A stretch of DNA of 50,345 nucleotides. Origin: Deltaproteobacteria bacterium. Lineage in GTDB: Bacteria > Desulfobacterota > Syntrophia > Syntrophales > UBA8958. The position numbers were made by a program, and so were the translations under genes. The number at the start of each line of letters is the position of its first letter. The first letter of the stretch is position 1. The notes below the pieces were generated by a model. The model worked only from the letters and a program-made list of their open reading frames with translations. It had not been told where the DNA came from and did no database searches. The stretch spans positions 1-50,345 of the forward strand of contig JAKQIZ010000076.1 of the NCBI GenBank assembly GCA_029561465.1, in the 5' to 3' direction. Shown piece after piece: positions 36,587 through 45,873 of the stretch.

Positions 36587-38206
36587 TTATGCATCCAGGT
36601 ATTCAACAGCTTTTCTGCAGTCACAGGGCAGGATTATCGTAAATTCCGTCCCTTTGCCAAGTTCTGAATCGACCTTCACAATCCCGCTATGCTCCTTGAT
36701 TATGCTGTGCGTTATGGACAGCCCCAGCCCCGTTCCTTCATTGTTTGTCGTGAAGAATGGATCGAAGATACGGCCGATATTTTCCGTTGCGATACCCACG
36801 CCGGTGTCGCCGATGGTTATCTCGATGCGTCTCTCCGGGTCGCCGGAGCCGGAATCGCCGGTTAGTTCGGCGGCCTTTATGGTGAGATTTCCACCTGACG
36901 GCATGGCCTTTATCGCATTGATGACAATATTCAGTAATCCTTGTCTGATCCGCTCCTGATCCACGTACAGGCCGTCTATGTCATCGTCAATTCTGATGAA
37001 CATTTTTATGCCGCGGTGATTGCACTGCTCGTTTATGAGCAGATAGATACTGTTGATAATATTCCTGATGTCGGCAAGTTCGAAGTTGAACTTTTTAGGA
37101 CGGGCGAAGGTGAGCAGATCGGAAATCAGTTTTTCCAGCCGCTCTATTTCCCCATTTGCCTCATTGATAAGTTCAAGGTCCCTCCGGGGCAGTTTCTTGC
37201 GGCTCAAGAAATCCAGCACCACGCCGATCCCGGTCAAGGGGTTGCGAATCTCATGCGCTATGCCGGCGGCAAGCTCGCCTAATGATATGAGGCGGTTTAC
37301 CCGCTGCAGGTACTCGTCGCGTTTCCTTTCCCCGGTGATGTCCTGGATGAGAAACATGAAGCCGATAAGGCTTTCCCCTTCGTTCATGATATGGGAAGTG
37401 GTGACATTTAAAATCTTGTCATCCGGATTCAGGGTGAATTCCATCCCTTTCATGTTGTGCAGATGAAAGACAGCTTTCCTTGTGCATTCAATCCATTCCG
37501 GCAGGGGGAAAATCTCCCAGATAAATCTGTTGATTAAAGTATCCTTCATCATGCCGAACATTTTTTCCACAGCGGGGTTCAGGGAGGTTATCCTTCCCGT
37601 AATATCTACCGTCAGAATGCCGTTGATCGAGCTGTTTAAAACATTTTCCGAGAATTTTTTCTCGTTCATCAAATCCTGCAACAGTTTCGAATTTTCGATG
37701 ATGATGCTCGCATAATTGGCTAAAATGGATAGTGACTCGAATTCTTTCTCGTTTATTTCCGGCTCCCCGTGTTTCTTATCGACGCCCAGAATGCCGATGA
37801 TGTCCCCTTTGATCTTGAGAGGCACATACAATGTGCATCCGCGACCCATCCGGGTGGTGACCCTGCGGTCGAGATCCGTCAAATTGTCTGATGAACTGAA
37901 ATTCTTCACTAATACCGGTTCGCCGGTGACGGCTACTCTTGTTTCTATGCAATCGTGCTTCTTAATGTCGAAAGGTCTTTCCTTTACGTAGTTCTCGGTT
38001 TCCGGGGAAAAGCCGGTAATGTACTTGCATTCAAGCTTGTGGTTCGTCTTGTTTAAAAGATAGACTGAACATCTGTTGAAGTTGAGGTCCTGTGTCACCG
38101 TCTGCACTATCGCTTCGACGACCCTATCCATTGTCGCCGGCTCGGTCAGCAGCGAACTTATTCTGTATACATGGGATAAGATCTGGTCGGTGAATTCGTA
38201 ACTCAT
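36587..38206 (-). CDS. Soluble GAF-PAS sensor histidine kinase
   Basis: 539 residues without a membrane segment. An N-terminal GAF domain (about 20-172: ATMDRVVEAIVQTVTQDLNF, CTLYVPLKIKGDIIGILGVD), a PAS domain (about 183-295: VLNSSINGILTVDITGRITS), HisKA with His318 (GELAAGIAHEIRNPLTGIGV) and HATPase (NIVINAIKAMPSGG, GDTGVGI, GTGLGLSITHSII). As partner of the NtrC-type regulator 12 bases downstream it would sense a cytoplasmic signal, possibly an acyl-CoA or redox cue for the mutase. The start at 38206 has no strong ribosome binding site. Confidence 0.94.
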   Translation of the reverse strand: MSYEFTDQILSHVYRISSLLTEPATMDRVVEAIVQTVTQDLNFNRCSVYLLNKTNHKLECKYITGFSPETENYVKERPFDIKKHDCIETRVAVTGEPVLVKNFSSSDNLTDLDRRVTTRMGRGCTLYVPLKIKGDIIGILGVDKKHGEPEINEKEFESLSILANYASIIIENSKLLQDLMNEKKFSENVLNSSINGILTVDITGRITSLNPAVEKMFGMMKDTLINRFIWEIFPLPEWIECTRKAVFHLHNMKGMEFTLNPDDKILNVTTSHIMNEGESLIGFMFLIQDITGERKRDEYLQRVNRLISLGELAAGIAHEIRNPLTGIGVVLDFLSRKKLPRRDLELINEANGEIERLEKLISDLLTFARPKKFNFELADIRNIINSIYLLINEQCNHRGIKMFIRIDDDIDGLYVDQERIRQGLLNIVINAIKAMPSGGNLTIKAAELTGDSGSGDPERRIEITIGDTGVGIATENIGRIFDPFFTTNNEGTGLGLSITHSIIKEHSGIVKVDSELGKGTEFTIILPCDCRKAVEYLDA

Positions 38207-38242
38207 AACATATAAAAATGACTGGTGACGTTATCAATTAAC

Positions 38243-38353
38243 TTAATTCGTGGCCGGGCGGGAGTTGGCGGCATTGACGATGGCCTCCGTTTCTTCCCGG
38301 GTGATGTCCCCCTGGACCAGGGACAGGGTGCCCTTGTTGACCTTCACTTCCAT
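38243..38353 (-). pseudogene. Truncated copy of the macro-domain gene start
   Basis: This copy keeps the ATG (38353), the GGGAGG upstream and codons 1-33 of the macro-domain gene, then diverges after NAANSR and meets TAA at 38243, giving a 36-codon frame (MEVKVNKGTLSLVQGDITRE at its start). It stops 37 bases before the histidine kinase start on the same strand. The rest of the macro gene is absent. A 36-residue peptide without the binding site cannot be an active macro domain. Confidence 0.85.
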
Positions 38354-38371
38354 AACGATCACCTCCCGGCC
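38252..38371. repeat. Second copy of the 120-bp duplication
   Basis: Direct repeat of 30798-30917 with about two substitutions in 120 bases. The near identity means either a recent event or continued gene conversion. No terminal repeats or target-site duplications are visible around it. The rest of the 329-base gap (38207-38535) shows nothing I can assign. Confidence 0.95.
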
Positions 38372-38535
38372 GCTTATTTTATCGTTCTGCTCTTTTGGGA
38401 TTTTCCCGCCCTATTTAACACAAGCGGTGATTCGATTTCAATCCTGCGCCTGTCAATGCGGCCAGGGCTTAACCTTTACATCTTTCACCGCTTCCGCCCA
38501 CCCGCATGGCGGAGAACGCGAAGACAGCTTATAAA

Positions 38536-39432
38536 TCAGACCGCGGGTTGCTGATAGACGGCAAATTGTAAAAAGGCGCCGGTAATCTTGCTCAAATACT
38601 TGTCCTTACGGTAGGCAAAATAGAAGGTTCTTTTAAGATCGACGCCGGAAACACGCAACGACTTTATGACGCCCAGGTATTCCTCCCTAAGGACGGAGGC
38701 CTTCGAGAGAATGGAAACCCCGAGACCCGCTTCCACCGCCTTCTTGACCGCCTCCGTATTGCCGATCTCCAGCGTGTTTCTCAAAATAATGCCGGTGGCG
38801 GCAAGCTTTTTTTCAATGATATCTCTCGTCCCCGATCCCTTACGTGGGTACAGGAACGTCACCCCCAGCAGGTCGTGTGCGTCCACGGCGTCCCACAATG
38901 ACCATTCGTGCGTGGCGGGAACGATAAGAACCAGCTCATCCTGCCTGAACGGCTCCATTTTTAACCTTTCATCATTGACCGGTGCCCCCAGAAACCCGAC
39001 ATCTGTGGAATTGGCGATCAGGTTTCCCACCACCTGTTTGTTCATAGCAATATCCAGATTGATATTAACCCGGGGATACCGGGAACGAAACCGTCCCAGA
39101 ATTGCCGGGAGGATATAAATGCCCAGGGTGTTGCTGGCGCCCACATTGAGCACGCCCCGGTCCATGCCCTGCAGTTCATCGATCTCAATCTTCATCTGCT
39201 CGATTATGCCGAAGATGATCTCTGTTCGTGCGTAGAGGATCTCGCCGGCCTGGGTAAGCACAACCTTTTTCCCCAGGCGGTCAAAGAGGCGTGTCCCGTA
39301 GTACTCCTCCAGGTCTTTAATATGCTTGCTGATCCCCGGCTGGGTAAGGAACAGGGCTTCCGCCGCCCGGGTGAAGCTCTGGACTTTAGCCGCCACATGA
39401 AAAACCTTCAATTGATTGAGGCTTGCTTCCAT
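38536..39432 (-). CDS. LysR-family transcriptional regulator
   Basis: 298 residues. Helix-turn-helix at the N-terminus (LNQLKVFHVAAKVQSFTRAA, then FLTQPGISKHIKDLEEYYG) and a substrate-binding domain from about 90 (GVLNVGASNTLGIYILPAIL, then LGFLGAPVNDERLKMEPF). It resembles the CysB/CbbR branch, but no effector can be read from it. It is divergent from the CMD-like genes at 39529, and the AT-rich gap 39433-39528 should contain its sites, so it probably controls them and itself. Confidence 0.93.
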   Translation of the reverse strand: MEASLNQLKVFHVAAKVQSFTRAAEALFLTQPGISKHIKDLEEYYGTRLFDRLGKKVVLTQAGEILYARTEIIFGIIEQMKIEIDELQGMDRGVLNVGASNTLGIYILPAILGRFRSRYPRVNINLDIAMNKQVVGNLIANSTDVGFLGAPVNDERLKMEPFRQDELVLIVPATHEWSLWDAVDAHDLLGVTFLYPRKGSGTRDIIEKKLAATGIILRNTLEIGNTEAVKKAVEAGLGVSILSKASVLREEYLGVIKSLRVSGVDLKRTFYFAYRKDKYLSKITGAFLQFAVYQQPAV

Positions 39433-39528
39433 AATTATACATTATGCTACAAATAATTATTATTCAGTTGAATTATATGCAGGATGACCTTATTTAGCAA
39501 ACAAAAAGATTGTTGAGGATCCTAAGCC

Positions 39529-39714
39529 ATGGACAATGCCGACAGGGAAAAGATCGAAAAGATCATCAGCGACAGAAAAGCGGCCCACGCATTCTACGAG
39601 GACAACTCGCAGACTTATGTTACCTTTGCCAGGATGGCAAATGAGGCGTTTGCGGCAGGCGAACTGGGCAGGAAAACACCTGAAGGTCATCAATTACTAT
39701 CAAGAAAAGAATAA
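39529..39714 (+). CDS. Truncated CMD/AhpD-like paralogue
   Basis: 61 residues. The sequence DREKIEKIISDRKAAHAFYE parallels the N-terminus of the next gene (DTDKIEKVLGDLKYVHKSFT), and FARMANEAFAAGELGRKT ends exactly where CMD proteins continue with KELIA. Here it turns into PEGHQLLSRKE and stops. The CxxC active site is absent, so it is a remnant or a regulatory fragment. GAGG is about ten bases before the ATG, and the downstream gap has a small hairpin (CCGCC/GGCGG). Confidence 0.6.
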   Translation: MDNADREKIEKIISDRKAAHAFYEDNSQTYVTFARMANEAFAAGELGRKTPEGHQLLSRKE

Positions 39715-39762
39715 CCGCCGCTAACGAAGGCGGCACAACAAAATTATGGAGGAGGTTGCGTC

Positions 39763-40131
39763 ATGCTGGATAAAACAGATACCGACAAGATTGAAAAGGT
39801 TCTCGGTGATTTAAAATACGTCCACAAGTCTTTCACCTTCAGGGATTCCAAGTGCTATGGGCACTATATGCAGCTTCTGAATCATGCCATGGTGGACAGA
39901 AGTCTGACGAGAATGACCAAGGAACTGATCGCCGTCGGCATCTCCGCTTATGCCAACTGCGAGCCCTGCATGACCGTTCATGTCCGGGAGGCGCTGCGCG
40001 CCGGGGCGACCGATGAGCAAGTGGAGGAGGCCGTCGATGTGGCCATGGAAATGGGCGGCGGACCCGTAGTGGCGAGGGGTGGCGCCTACATATTCAAACT
40101 GCTCGAATACTTCCGAGGTAAAGGCAGGTAA
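39763..40131 (+). CDS. Carboxymuconolactone decarboxylase/AhpD-like protein
   Basis: 122 residues with the AhpD-type redox motif CEPCMTVHVREAL (CxxC-x3-H pattern) after MTKELIAVGISAYANCEPC. The fold is a helical CMD domain. AhpD proteins act as alkylhydroperoxidases or thiol oxidoreductases; other CMD members are decarboxylases. GGAGGAGG lies seven bases before the ATG. The pair with a truncated paralogue and the divergent LysR gene suggests a small regulated oxidative-stress or metabolic unit. The stretch from 40132 to 40306 holds nothing recognisable. Confidence 0.9.
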   Translation: MLDKTDTDKIEKVLGDLKYVHKSFTFRDSKCYGHYMQLLNHAMVDRSLTRMTKELIAVGISAYANCEPCMTVHVREALRAGATDEQVEEAVDVAMEMGGGPVVARGGAYIFKLLEYFRGKGR

Positions 40132-40306
40132 TAACGTCGGCATTGGCGGTGATGACCGTGAGGGGGAGCCGTGAAGCGTCTCAGTCCGGGGGGCAGCCTC
40201 CCTGCGTGCGCCATGGACAGGGGGAGTCATGATTGCCGGCGGCAATCGCCCCCGGCGCATCCGCAGTCGGGAGCGCCGGGGATATGCGTATCTCCGGTAA
40301 TCCCGG

Positions 40307-41104
40307 TTATGGTCCGGTTGCCGCCTTGAGCTCCCGGACGTAGGCGGCGGCCTGGGGAAGCAGGTCCGGGTCCTCACTGTGCGTGGCGAGCCATTTGACC
40401 AGGGCGCTGCCGATGACCACCCCGTCGGCCTGAGCGGCGAAGCCCCTCACCTGGGCCGGCGTGGAGATGCCGAAACCCACCGCTACGGGAAGATCGGTCC
40501 GGCGCCTGATCCGCTGGAGGTCGGGAAGCACCGCCGCGGCCTCCGGGGTCTTCGTCCCCGTGACCCCGGTTACGGAGATGTAATAGATGAATCCCGCGGC
40601 GTCCTTGACAATCCCGGCCAGCCGCCGGTCGCCGGTGGTCGGGGCGACCAGGGTGATGAAGTCCAGGCCCCGGGGATCGGTGAATTGCCGCAACTCCGCC
40701 GCCTCCTCGGGGGGCAGGTCTACGACAAGGAGTCCATCCACCCCCGCCGCCGCGGCCTGCCGGGCGAACCGCTCGTTGCCGTAAGCGAAGACGGGATTGT
40801 AATAGGTGAAAAGGACGATGGGAATATCCGACCCCCGGCGGAGACGGGCGATCATGTCCATGATGGCGGCGAGATTGGTCCCCGCCCGGAGGGAGCGTTG
40901 GGCCGCCTCCTGGATGACCGGACCGTCCGCTGTAGGATCGGAGAAGGGAACGCCGATCTCCAGGATGTCCGCCCCGGCCTCATCCAGAATGGGGATCAGC
41001 GCCTCCGTCCTTTGCAGGTCCGGATCGCCGGCGGTGAGATAGAGGATCAGGGCCTTTTCCCCCCGGCTCCGCAAGGCTTGGAATCTTTTTTCGATGCGGT
41101 TCAT
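40307..41104 (-). CDS. trpA: Tryptophan synthase alpha subunit
   Basis: About 265 residues from ATG 41104, which overlaps the trpB stop (ATGA). TrpA marks: [40 protein letters not shown] (catalytic Glu near 49-50, Asp near 60), [27 protein letters not shown], and [20 protein letters not shown]. It cleaves indole-3-glycerol phosphate to indole, passed by tunnel to TrpB. Last gene of the trp operon. Confidence 0.97.
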   Translation of the reverse strand: MNRIEKRFQALRSRGEKALILYLTAGDPDLQRTEALIPILDEAGADILEIGVPFSDPTADGPVIQEAAQRSLRAGTNLAAIMDMIARLRRGSDIPIVLFTYYNPVFAYGNERFARQAAAAGVDGLLVVDLPPEEAAELRQFTDPRGLDFITLVAPTTGDRRLAGIVKDAAGFIYYISVTGVTGTKTPEAAAVLPDLQRIRRRTDLPVAVGFGISTPAQVRGFAAQADGVVIGSALVKWLATHSEDPDLLPQAAAYVRELKAATGP

Positions 41105-42300
41105 GGCAGTTCCACCTCCTTTTGTGCGGCAACGATGCCCATGTCCTTGTCCCCCCGGCCGGAGAGGCAAACGACAATGATCTTGTCCCGGCCGAGCGCC
41201 GGGGCCAGCTTCAGAGTGTAGGCGAGGGCATGAGCGCTTTCCATGGCGGGCATGATCCCCTCACAGGTCGTCAGGAGCCGGAAGGCTGCCAGGGCCTCCG
41301 CGTCGGTGACGGATAGGTACCGAGCCCGTCCCGCGGCATGGAAGAAACTGTGCTCCGGTCCGACGCCGGGATAGTCGAGGCCGGCGGAGATGGAGTGGGC
41401 GTCCCGCACCTGCCCGTGCTCGTCCTGGAGGAGGTAGGTCTTGTTGCCGTGGAGAACCCCGACTGCGCCGGCGGAGATGCTGGCGGCATGGAGACCCGTA
41501 GGGATGCCCTTGCCCCCGGCTTCCACGCCGATCATGGCCGTGCCCCCGTCCTGGCGGAAGGGATAAAACAGCCCCATGGCGTTGCTGCCGCCGCCGACGC
41601 AGGCCACGAGAAAATCAGGGAGGCGTCCCTCCTTTTTGAGGATCTGCCGGCGGGCCTCCCGGCCGATGACGCTTTGGAAGTCCCGGACCATACGCGGATA
41701 GGGGTGGGGGCCGGCGGTGGTGCCGATGACGTAGAAGGTGTCCCGGACCCGGGCTACCCAGTGGCGCATGGCCTCGTTCATGGCGTCCTTCAGGGTGGCC
41801 GTTCCGGAGGCAACCGGGGTCACCCGCGCCCCCAGCATTTCCATCCGGAAGACGTTGGGGGCTTGGCGCCGGATGTCCTCCTCCCCCATGAAGACCTCGC
41901 ACTCCATGCCGAAGAGGGCGGCGACGGTGGCAGTGGCCACGCCGTGCTGGCCGGCGCCGGTTTCAGCGATGACCCGTTTCTTTCCCATCCGCCGGGCCAG
42001 GAGAGCCTGCCCCAGGGTGTTGTTGATCTTGTGGGCCCCGGTATGGTTGAGATCCTCCCGTTTGAGATAGATCTTGGCCCCTCCGGCCTTTGCCGTGAAA
42101 TTTTCCGCAAAATAGAGGGGTGTCTCCCGGCCGGCGTAATCATGGAGGTAGTGGCGGAATTCCCTCCGAAACTCCGGGTCCTGGGCCGCCCGGCGGTAGG
42201 CCTCCTCAAGTTCGATCAAGGCGGGCATGAGGGTCTCGGCGACATAGCGGCCCCCGAAGATCCCGAAGTGCCCCTGTTTGTCCGGCAGGTTCTTTTTCAT
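41101..42300 (-). CDS. trpB: Tryptophan synthase beta subunit
   Basis: 399 residues. The PLP lysine is in [19 protein letters not shown], with the glycine-rich phosphate loop [17 protein letters not shown] and the substrate-binding EDLNHTGAH. The N-terminus [20 protein letters not shown] is typical of the TrpB1 type that pairs with TrpA. It condenses indole with serine. It follows trpF after about 160 bases that carry a palindrome and GC-rich repeats, a longer gap than usual in this operon. Confidence 0.97.
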   Translation of the reverse strand: MKKNLPDKQGHFGIFGGRYVAETLMPALIELEEAYRRAAQDPEFRREFRHYLHDYAGRETPLYFAENFTAKAGGAKIYLKREDLNHTGAHKINNTLGQALLARRMGKKRVIAETGAGQHGVATATVAALFGMECEVFMGEEDIRRQAPNVFRMEMLGARVTPVASGTATLKDAMNEAMRHWVARVRDTFYVIGTTAGPHPYPRMVRDFQSVIGREARRQILKKEGRLPDFLVACVGGGSNAMGLFYPFRQDGGTAMIGVEAGGKGIPTGLHAASISAGAVGVLHGNKTYLLQDEHGQVRDAHSISAGLDYPGVGPEHSFFHAAGRARYLSVTDAEALAAFRLLTTCEGIMPAMESAHALAYTLKLAPALGRDKIIVVCLSGRGDKDMGIVAAQKEVELP

Positions 42301-42326
42301 ATGCTCCTCTTGCAGTTAAATGTTTG

Positions 42327-42340
42327 TAATTACGTAATTA
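42327..42340. repeat. Perfect 14-bp palindrome between trpF and trpB
   Basis: TAATTACGTAATTA is a perfect inverted repeat, 26 bases upstream of the trpB ATG. It could be a binding site for an internal regulator. The rest of 42301-42458 has short GC-rich inverted repeats (CTCCCCC/GGGGGAG at 42400-42417) like intergenic repeats. Confidence 0.55.
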
Positions 42341-42458
42341 TGTGAAATATATCTCCGGTGGACCGGATATTACAATTGTTGAGTCATCCCCCTCCTCGCC
42401 TCCCCCTGCCGGGGGAGAAACGAAATTGCCCTTCACGGGGGAGGGGAAATCATTTTTT

Positions 42459-43160
42459 TTACGAGCTTGTCGCTCTCGGGGAGGAAAACGGTCCGTTCCG
42501 GCAAAGGAAGATGGCGTCCCGGCTTTCCCCGTTTTTCAGTTCGTCTTCTTCCCGAATGAGGCGGATGATCTCCGCCACCTTGGCCGGATCCTTCACCCCC
42601 GGCGCCGTCTCCACACCGCTGTTGATATCCACGGCTCGGGGCCGGACCGTCCGCAGGGCGGCATGGATGTTTTCGCCGTTGAGCCCTCCGGCCAGGATCA
42701 ACCGCCCGGTTTTCCCGAGCCGGGCAGCCAGCTCCCAGGAGGCTGATTTCCCCGTTCCCCCGTAACGGTCGTCGTCCCGGGCATCTACGAGGATCGCCGT
42801 CACCGGGTAAAGGGCCGCCCGGTGGAGATCCGCCGCCGTTGTCAGGGGGAGGGCCTTGATCAGGAGGTTGCGGTCGGCGATGCCGCGGCAGTAGGCCGGA
42901 CTTTCATCGCCGTGAAGCTGGAGCATATCCAGACCGCAGGTCGCCGCCGTCTCCCTGATCACCGCTGCCTCCTCGTTGACGAAGACCCCGACCTTGCAGA
43001 CCCGGGCGGGGAGGCGGGCGATGATTGCCGCCGCGGCCGCTGGGGAGATGCCGCGGGGACTTTTCCGGTAAAAGATGAATCCCAGGGCGTCGGCCCCGCA
43101 GGCGGCGGCGTGTGCGGCGTCTTCCGGGCGGGTGATGCCGCAGATTTTGATTTCGGTCAT
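42459..43160 (-). CDS. trpF: Phosphoribosylanthranilate isomerase
   Basis: 233 residues. TrpF marks: EIKICGITRPEDA with catalytic Cys7, ADALGFIFYRKSPRGISP, LQLHGDES and the phosphate-loop ILAGGLNGENIHAAL, with catalytic Asp in the AVDINSGVETAPGVKDPAKV stretch. It isomerises phosphoribosylanthranilate. The last 30 residues (ELKNGESRDAIFLCRNGPFS) go beyond the usual end and run into a repetitive GC-rich region. It overlaps trpC by four bases. Confidence 0.96.
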   Translation of the reverse strand: MTEIKICGITRPEDAAHAAACGADALGFIFYRKSPRGISPAAAAAIIARLPARVCKVGVFVNEEAAVIRETAATCGLDMLQLHGDESPAYCRGIADRNLLIKALPLTTAADLHRAALYPVTAILVDARDDDRYGGTGKSASWELAARLGKTGRLILAGGLNGENIHAALRTVRPRAVDINSGVETAPGVKDPAKVAEIIRLIREEDELKNGESRDAIFLCRNGPFSSPRATSS

Positions 43161-43951
43161 GGCCGGTCTTCCTCTCCCCGCAGCTCCCGCAGTTTTCTTC
43201 CCATGTCTTCCGACCGCATCAGGGTCTCGCCGACCAGCAAGGCGTCATAACCGGCCTGCCGCAGCCGCTCCACATCCCGGTGGCCGGTGATGCCGCTTTC
43301 GCTCACCTTGACGACCCCCGCCGGGATCAGCGGGGCCAGGCGCAGGGAGGTTCCGAGGTCGGTGACGAAGGTGGCGAGATTGCGGTTGTTGACCCCGATC
43401 GCCGGCGCCCCGGCGGCCAGGCTCCGTGCCAGTTCCTCTTCGTCGTGCACCTCCACCAGCGGTGTCATGCCCAGCTCCCGGGTCAAGGCGATGAGCTCCG
43501 CCAGGATGGCGCCGGGCAGGGCCCGGGCGATCAGGAGGAGGGCGTCGCCGCCGAGGCAGCGCGTTTCGTAAATCTGGTATGGATCGACAAGGAAGTCCTT
43601 TCTCAGCAGCGGGATGCGCACCGTCTTCCTGATTTCCGCAAGGTAGCGGCCATCGCCCTGAAAGAAGGACCGTTCCGTGAGGACCGAGATCGCCGCCGCG
43701 CCATGGGCCTCGTATATCCCGGCGATGGCGTGGGGATCGAAATCCTCCCGGATGACCCCCCGGGACGGCGAGGCCTTTTTAATCTCCGCGATGATCGCAC
43801 ATTCCCTGCCCGTCAGGGCTTCCTGAAAATTTCGGGGCGGCGGAACTTCGCAAAGGATGGCCTGCATCTCCCGCAGCGGTGCCAGCCTTTTCGTTTCCGC
43901 AAGCTCCGCTTCTTTTGCCGCCACAATCTTTTCCAAAAAATTATTTTCCAT
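43157..43951 (-). CDS. trpC: Indole-3-glycerol phosphate synthase
   Basis: About 264 residues from ATG 43951 (AGGA five bases upstream). TrpC marks: IIAEIKKASPSRGVI with catalytic Lys, ISVLTERSFFQGDGRYLAEI, PLLRKDFLVDPYQIYETRCL, and VGVNNRNLATF-type IGVNNRNLATFVTDLGTSLR. The open frame continues upstream into the repeat at 44001-44125 but without family similarity. The ORF is separate from trpF, which follows with a four-base overlap. Confidence 0.97.
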   Translation of the reverse strand: MENNFLEKIVAAKEAELAETKRLAPLREMQAILCEVPPPRNFQEALTGRECAIIAEIKKASPSRGVIREDFDPHAIAGIYEAHGAAAISVLTERSFFQGDGRYLAEIRKTVRIPLLRKDFLVDPYQIYETRCLGGDALLLIARALPGAILAELIALTRELGMTPLVEVHDEEELARSLAAGAPAIGVNNRNLATFVTDLGTSLRLAPLIPAGVVKVSESGITGHRDVERLRQAGYDALLVGETLMRSEDMGRKLRELRGEEDRP

Positions 43952-44000
43952 TGCCGTCCTGTTTGATGAACCAGTAAAGAGTAAAATATTGGCTATAATT

Positions 44001-44125
44001 GACGGCAGCGTAAAAAGATCCGCAGGCAAGGCGCGCAAGTCCTGAGGACTGAGGCGTACTTGGCGTACGCCGCAGGGACGAAGGATGCAGCGCAACGCCG
44101 CATCCGGACTTTTTCCGCTGCCGTC
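44001..44125. repeat. Long imperfect hairpin repeat between trpD and trpC
   Basis: The left arm GACGGCAGCGTAAAAAG (44001-44017) and the right arm CTTTTTCCGCTGCCGTC (44109-44125) pair almost fully; the inner part holds a further partial palindrome (GCGTACTTGGCGTACGC). Its left two-thirds match the element that begins at 50269 at the right edge. It lies five bases before the trpD stop codon and about 50 bases upstream of the trpC start, so it would form a stem in the trp mRNA. Confidence 0.85.
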
Positions 44126-44129
44126 CTGC

Positions 44130-45143
44130 TCAACTGTTGGACATTTCGATCAGCCCCTGGAGCTTCCGGCGGGCCCCTCCCTCGTCGATGCATGCCTCCG
44201 CCACCTCGATGCCCTCCCGGAGGCTTTCCGCCCTCCCTCCGGCGACGATGGCCAGGGCGGCATTCAGGACGACAATCCGGCGGCGGATTCCTCTGTCCAT
44301 TCCGGTCAATATATCGGTGGTTATCCGGGCGTTGGCGGCAGCATCGCCGCCCCGGAGATCGGCGTCCGGGACGACATCCCCAAACAGGTCCGTCGGATCC
44401 AGATTGTAGGCGATGACCTCCCCCTCCCGGAGTTCCGCCACCCGGGTCTCGCCGGTGATCGTCGCCTCGTCGAGACCGTCGGCGCCGTGGACGATGAAGG
44501 CCCGCTTGGTCCCCAGATTTTTCAGGACGGTGGCGAACATCTCCGTAAGCTTTGCGTCATAGACACCGATGAGTTGGCAGGTGGCCCCGGCGGGATTGGT
44601 CAGGGGACCCAGCATATTGAAAATGGTCCGGATACCGATCTCCCGGCGGGGGCCGATGGCGTACTTCATGGCGCCATGGAGCTTCGGGGCGAAGAGGAAA
44701 CCGATGCCCAACTGCTGGACGCATTCCTCTACGATCTCCGGCTGGGCGTCGATATTTACCCCCAGGGCCTCCAGGACGTCGGCGCTGCCGCAGCCGCTGG
44801 ATACGGCCCGGTTGCCGTGTTTGGCCACGGTCAGACCTGCCGCCGCCACGACGAAGGCGGCAGTGGTGGAGATGTTGAAGGTGTTCCGGCCGTCCCCGCC
44901 GGTGCCGCAGGTATCGATGATGGTAGAGGACCGGGCGTCGATGCGGGTGGCCTTCTGCCGCATCACCCGGGCGGCGCCGGTGACCTCCTCGCTGGTTTCT
45001 CCCTTCAGGCGCAGGGCCGTCATGAAGGCCCCGATCTGGGCCGGCGTGGCCTGGCCTTCCATGATCTCCGTCATTGTGGCGACCATTTCACCCTCCCGCA
45101 GGTCGGCACCCCCTACTACCTTGCCTATCGCTTCCTTGATCAT
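44130..45143 (-). CDS. trpD: Anthranilate phosphoribosyltransferase
   Basis: About 337 residues from ATG 45143 (AGGAG six bases upstream). TrpD marks: [77 protein letters not shown]. It joins anthranilate with PRPP. It is not fused to TrpG, which is a separate gene 120 bases upstream. Confidence 0.97.
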   Translation of the reverse strand: MIKEAIGKVVGGADLREGEMVATMTEIMEGQATPAQIGAFMTALRLKGETSEEVTGAARVMRQKATRIDARSSTIIDTCGTGGDGRNTFNISTTAAFVVAAAGLTVAKHGNRAVSSGCGSADVLEALGVNIDAQPEIVEECVQQLGIGFLFAPKLHGAMKYAIGPRREIGIRTIFNMLGPLTNPAGATCQLIGVYDAKLTEMFATVLKNLGTKRAFIVHGADGLDEATITGETRVAELREGEVIAYNLDPTDLFGDVVPDADLRGGDAAANARITTDILTGMDRGIRRRIVVLNAALAIVAGGRAESLREGIEVAEACIDEGGARRKLQGLIEMSNS

Positions 45144-45264
45144 TATGTTCTCCTTCTCAAGCAAATGCTTGGCTGTATTTACTTAGTTTCAATATTAACA
45201 ACATCGCAAAAAATCACTTTTCCGCCCCCCCTTCAATAAGGGATGGGAATAGGGCAGCAATAAA

Positions 45265-45861
45265 TCACGCTGCCTGGGCGCGGTTTTTCCTTCCTTCCGT
45301 CAGATTCAGGAAATTGCGGATAATCCGCTTGCCCTGGGGGGTGAGGATCGATTCGGGATGGAACTGTATCCCCTCCACGGGGAACTCACGATGGCGGAGC
45401 CCCATGATCTCCCCCTCCTCTGTCTCCGCGCTGATTTCCAGACAGGCCGGCAGATTGTCCCGCCGGACGATCAGAGAGTGGTAACGCCCGGCGGTGAAGG
45501 GATTGGGCAGCCCTCGGAAGATCGTTCGCCCGTCGCTGAAGATGGAAGAGGTCTTGCCGTGCATGACCTTTGCCGCCCGGACCACCTCGCCGCCGAAGGC
45601 ATAGCCGATGGCTTGGTGCCCGAGGCAGACGCCCATGATGGGGATGTCCTGATGAAAGTGGCGGATGACATCCACCGTGACGCCGGCTTCCCGGGGAGAG
45701 CAGGGACCCGGGGAAAGAAAGATGGCCTCGATGTCCCGGCCGGCCATATCCGCCGCCGTAAATTCGTCATTGCGGTAAACGTCCACCTCCCGTCCCATCT
45801 GCTTCAGATATTGGACGAGGTTGTAGGTAAAGGAATCGTAGTTGTCGATCATAAGTATCAT
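45265..45861 (-). CDS. trpG: Anthranilate synthase component II, glutamine amidotransferase
   Basis: 198 residues. Class I amidotransferase: MILMIDNYDSFTYNLVQYLK, FLSPGPCSPREAG, Cys in MGVCLGHQAIGYAFGGEVV, His-Glu at FPVEGIQFHPESILTPQGKR. AGGAG is eight bases before the ATG. It supplies ammonia to TrpE encoded 12 bases upstream; it may also serve PabB, because such subunits are often shared. Confidence 0.96.
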   Translation of the reverse strand: MILMIDNYDSFTYNLVQYLKQMGREVDVYRNDEFTAADMAGRDIEAIFLSPGPCSPREAGVTVDVIRHFHQDIPIMGVCLGHQAIGYAFGGEVVRAAKVMHGKTSSIFSDGRTIFRGLPNPFTAGRYHSLIVRRDNLPACLEISAETEEGEIMGLRHREFPVEGIQFHPESILTPQGKRIIRNFLNLTEGRKNRAQAA

Positions 45862-45873
45862 GGTTAGATCTCC

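Noticed and set aside
38225-38554. A 109-codon plus-strand frame over the duplicated fragment
   Set aside because: It is the antisense of the macro-gene fragment; the same antisense frame appears over the parent gene.
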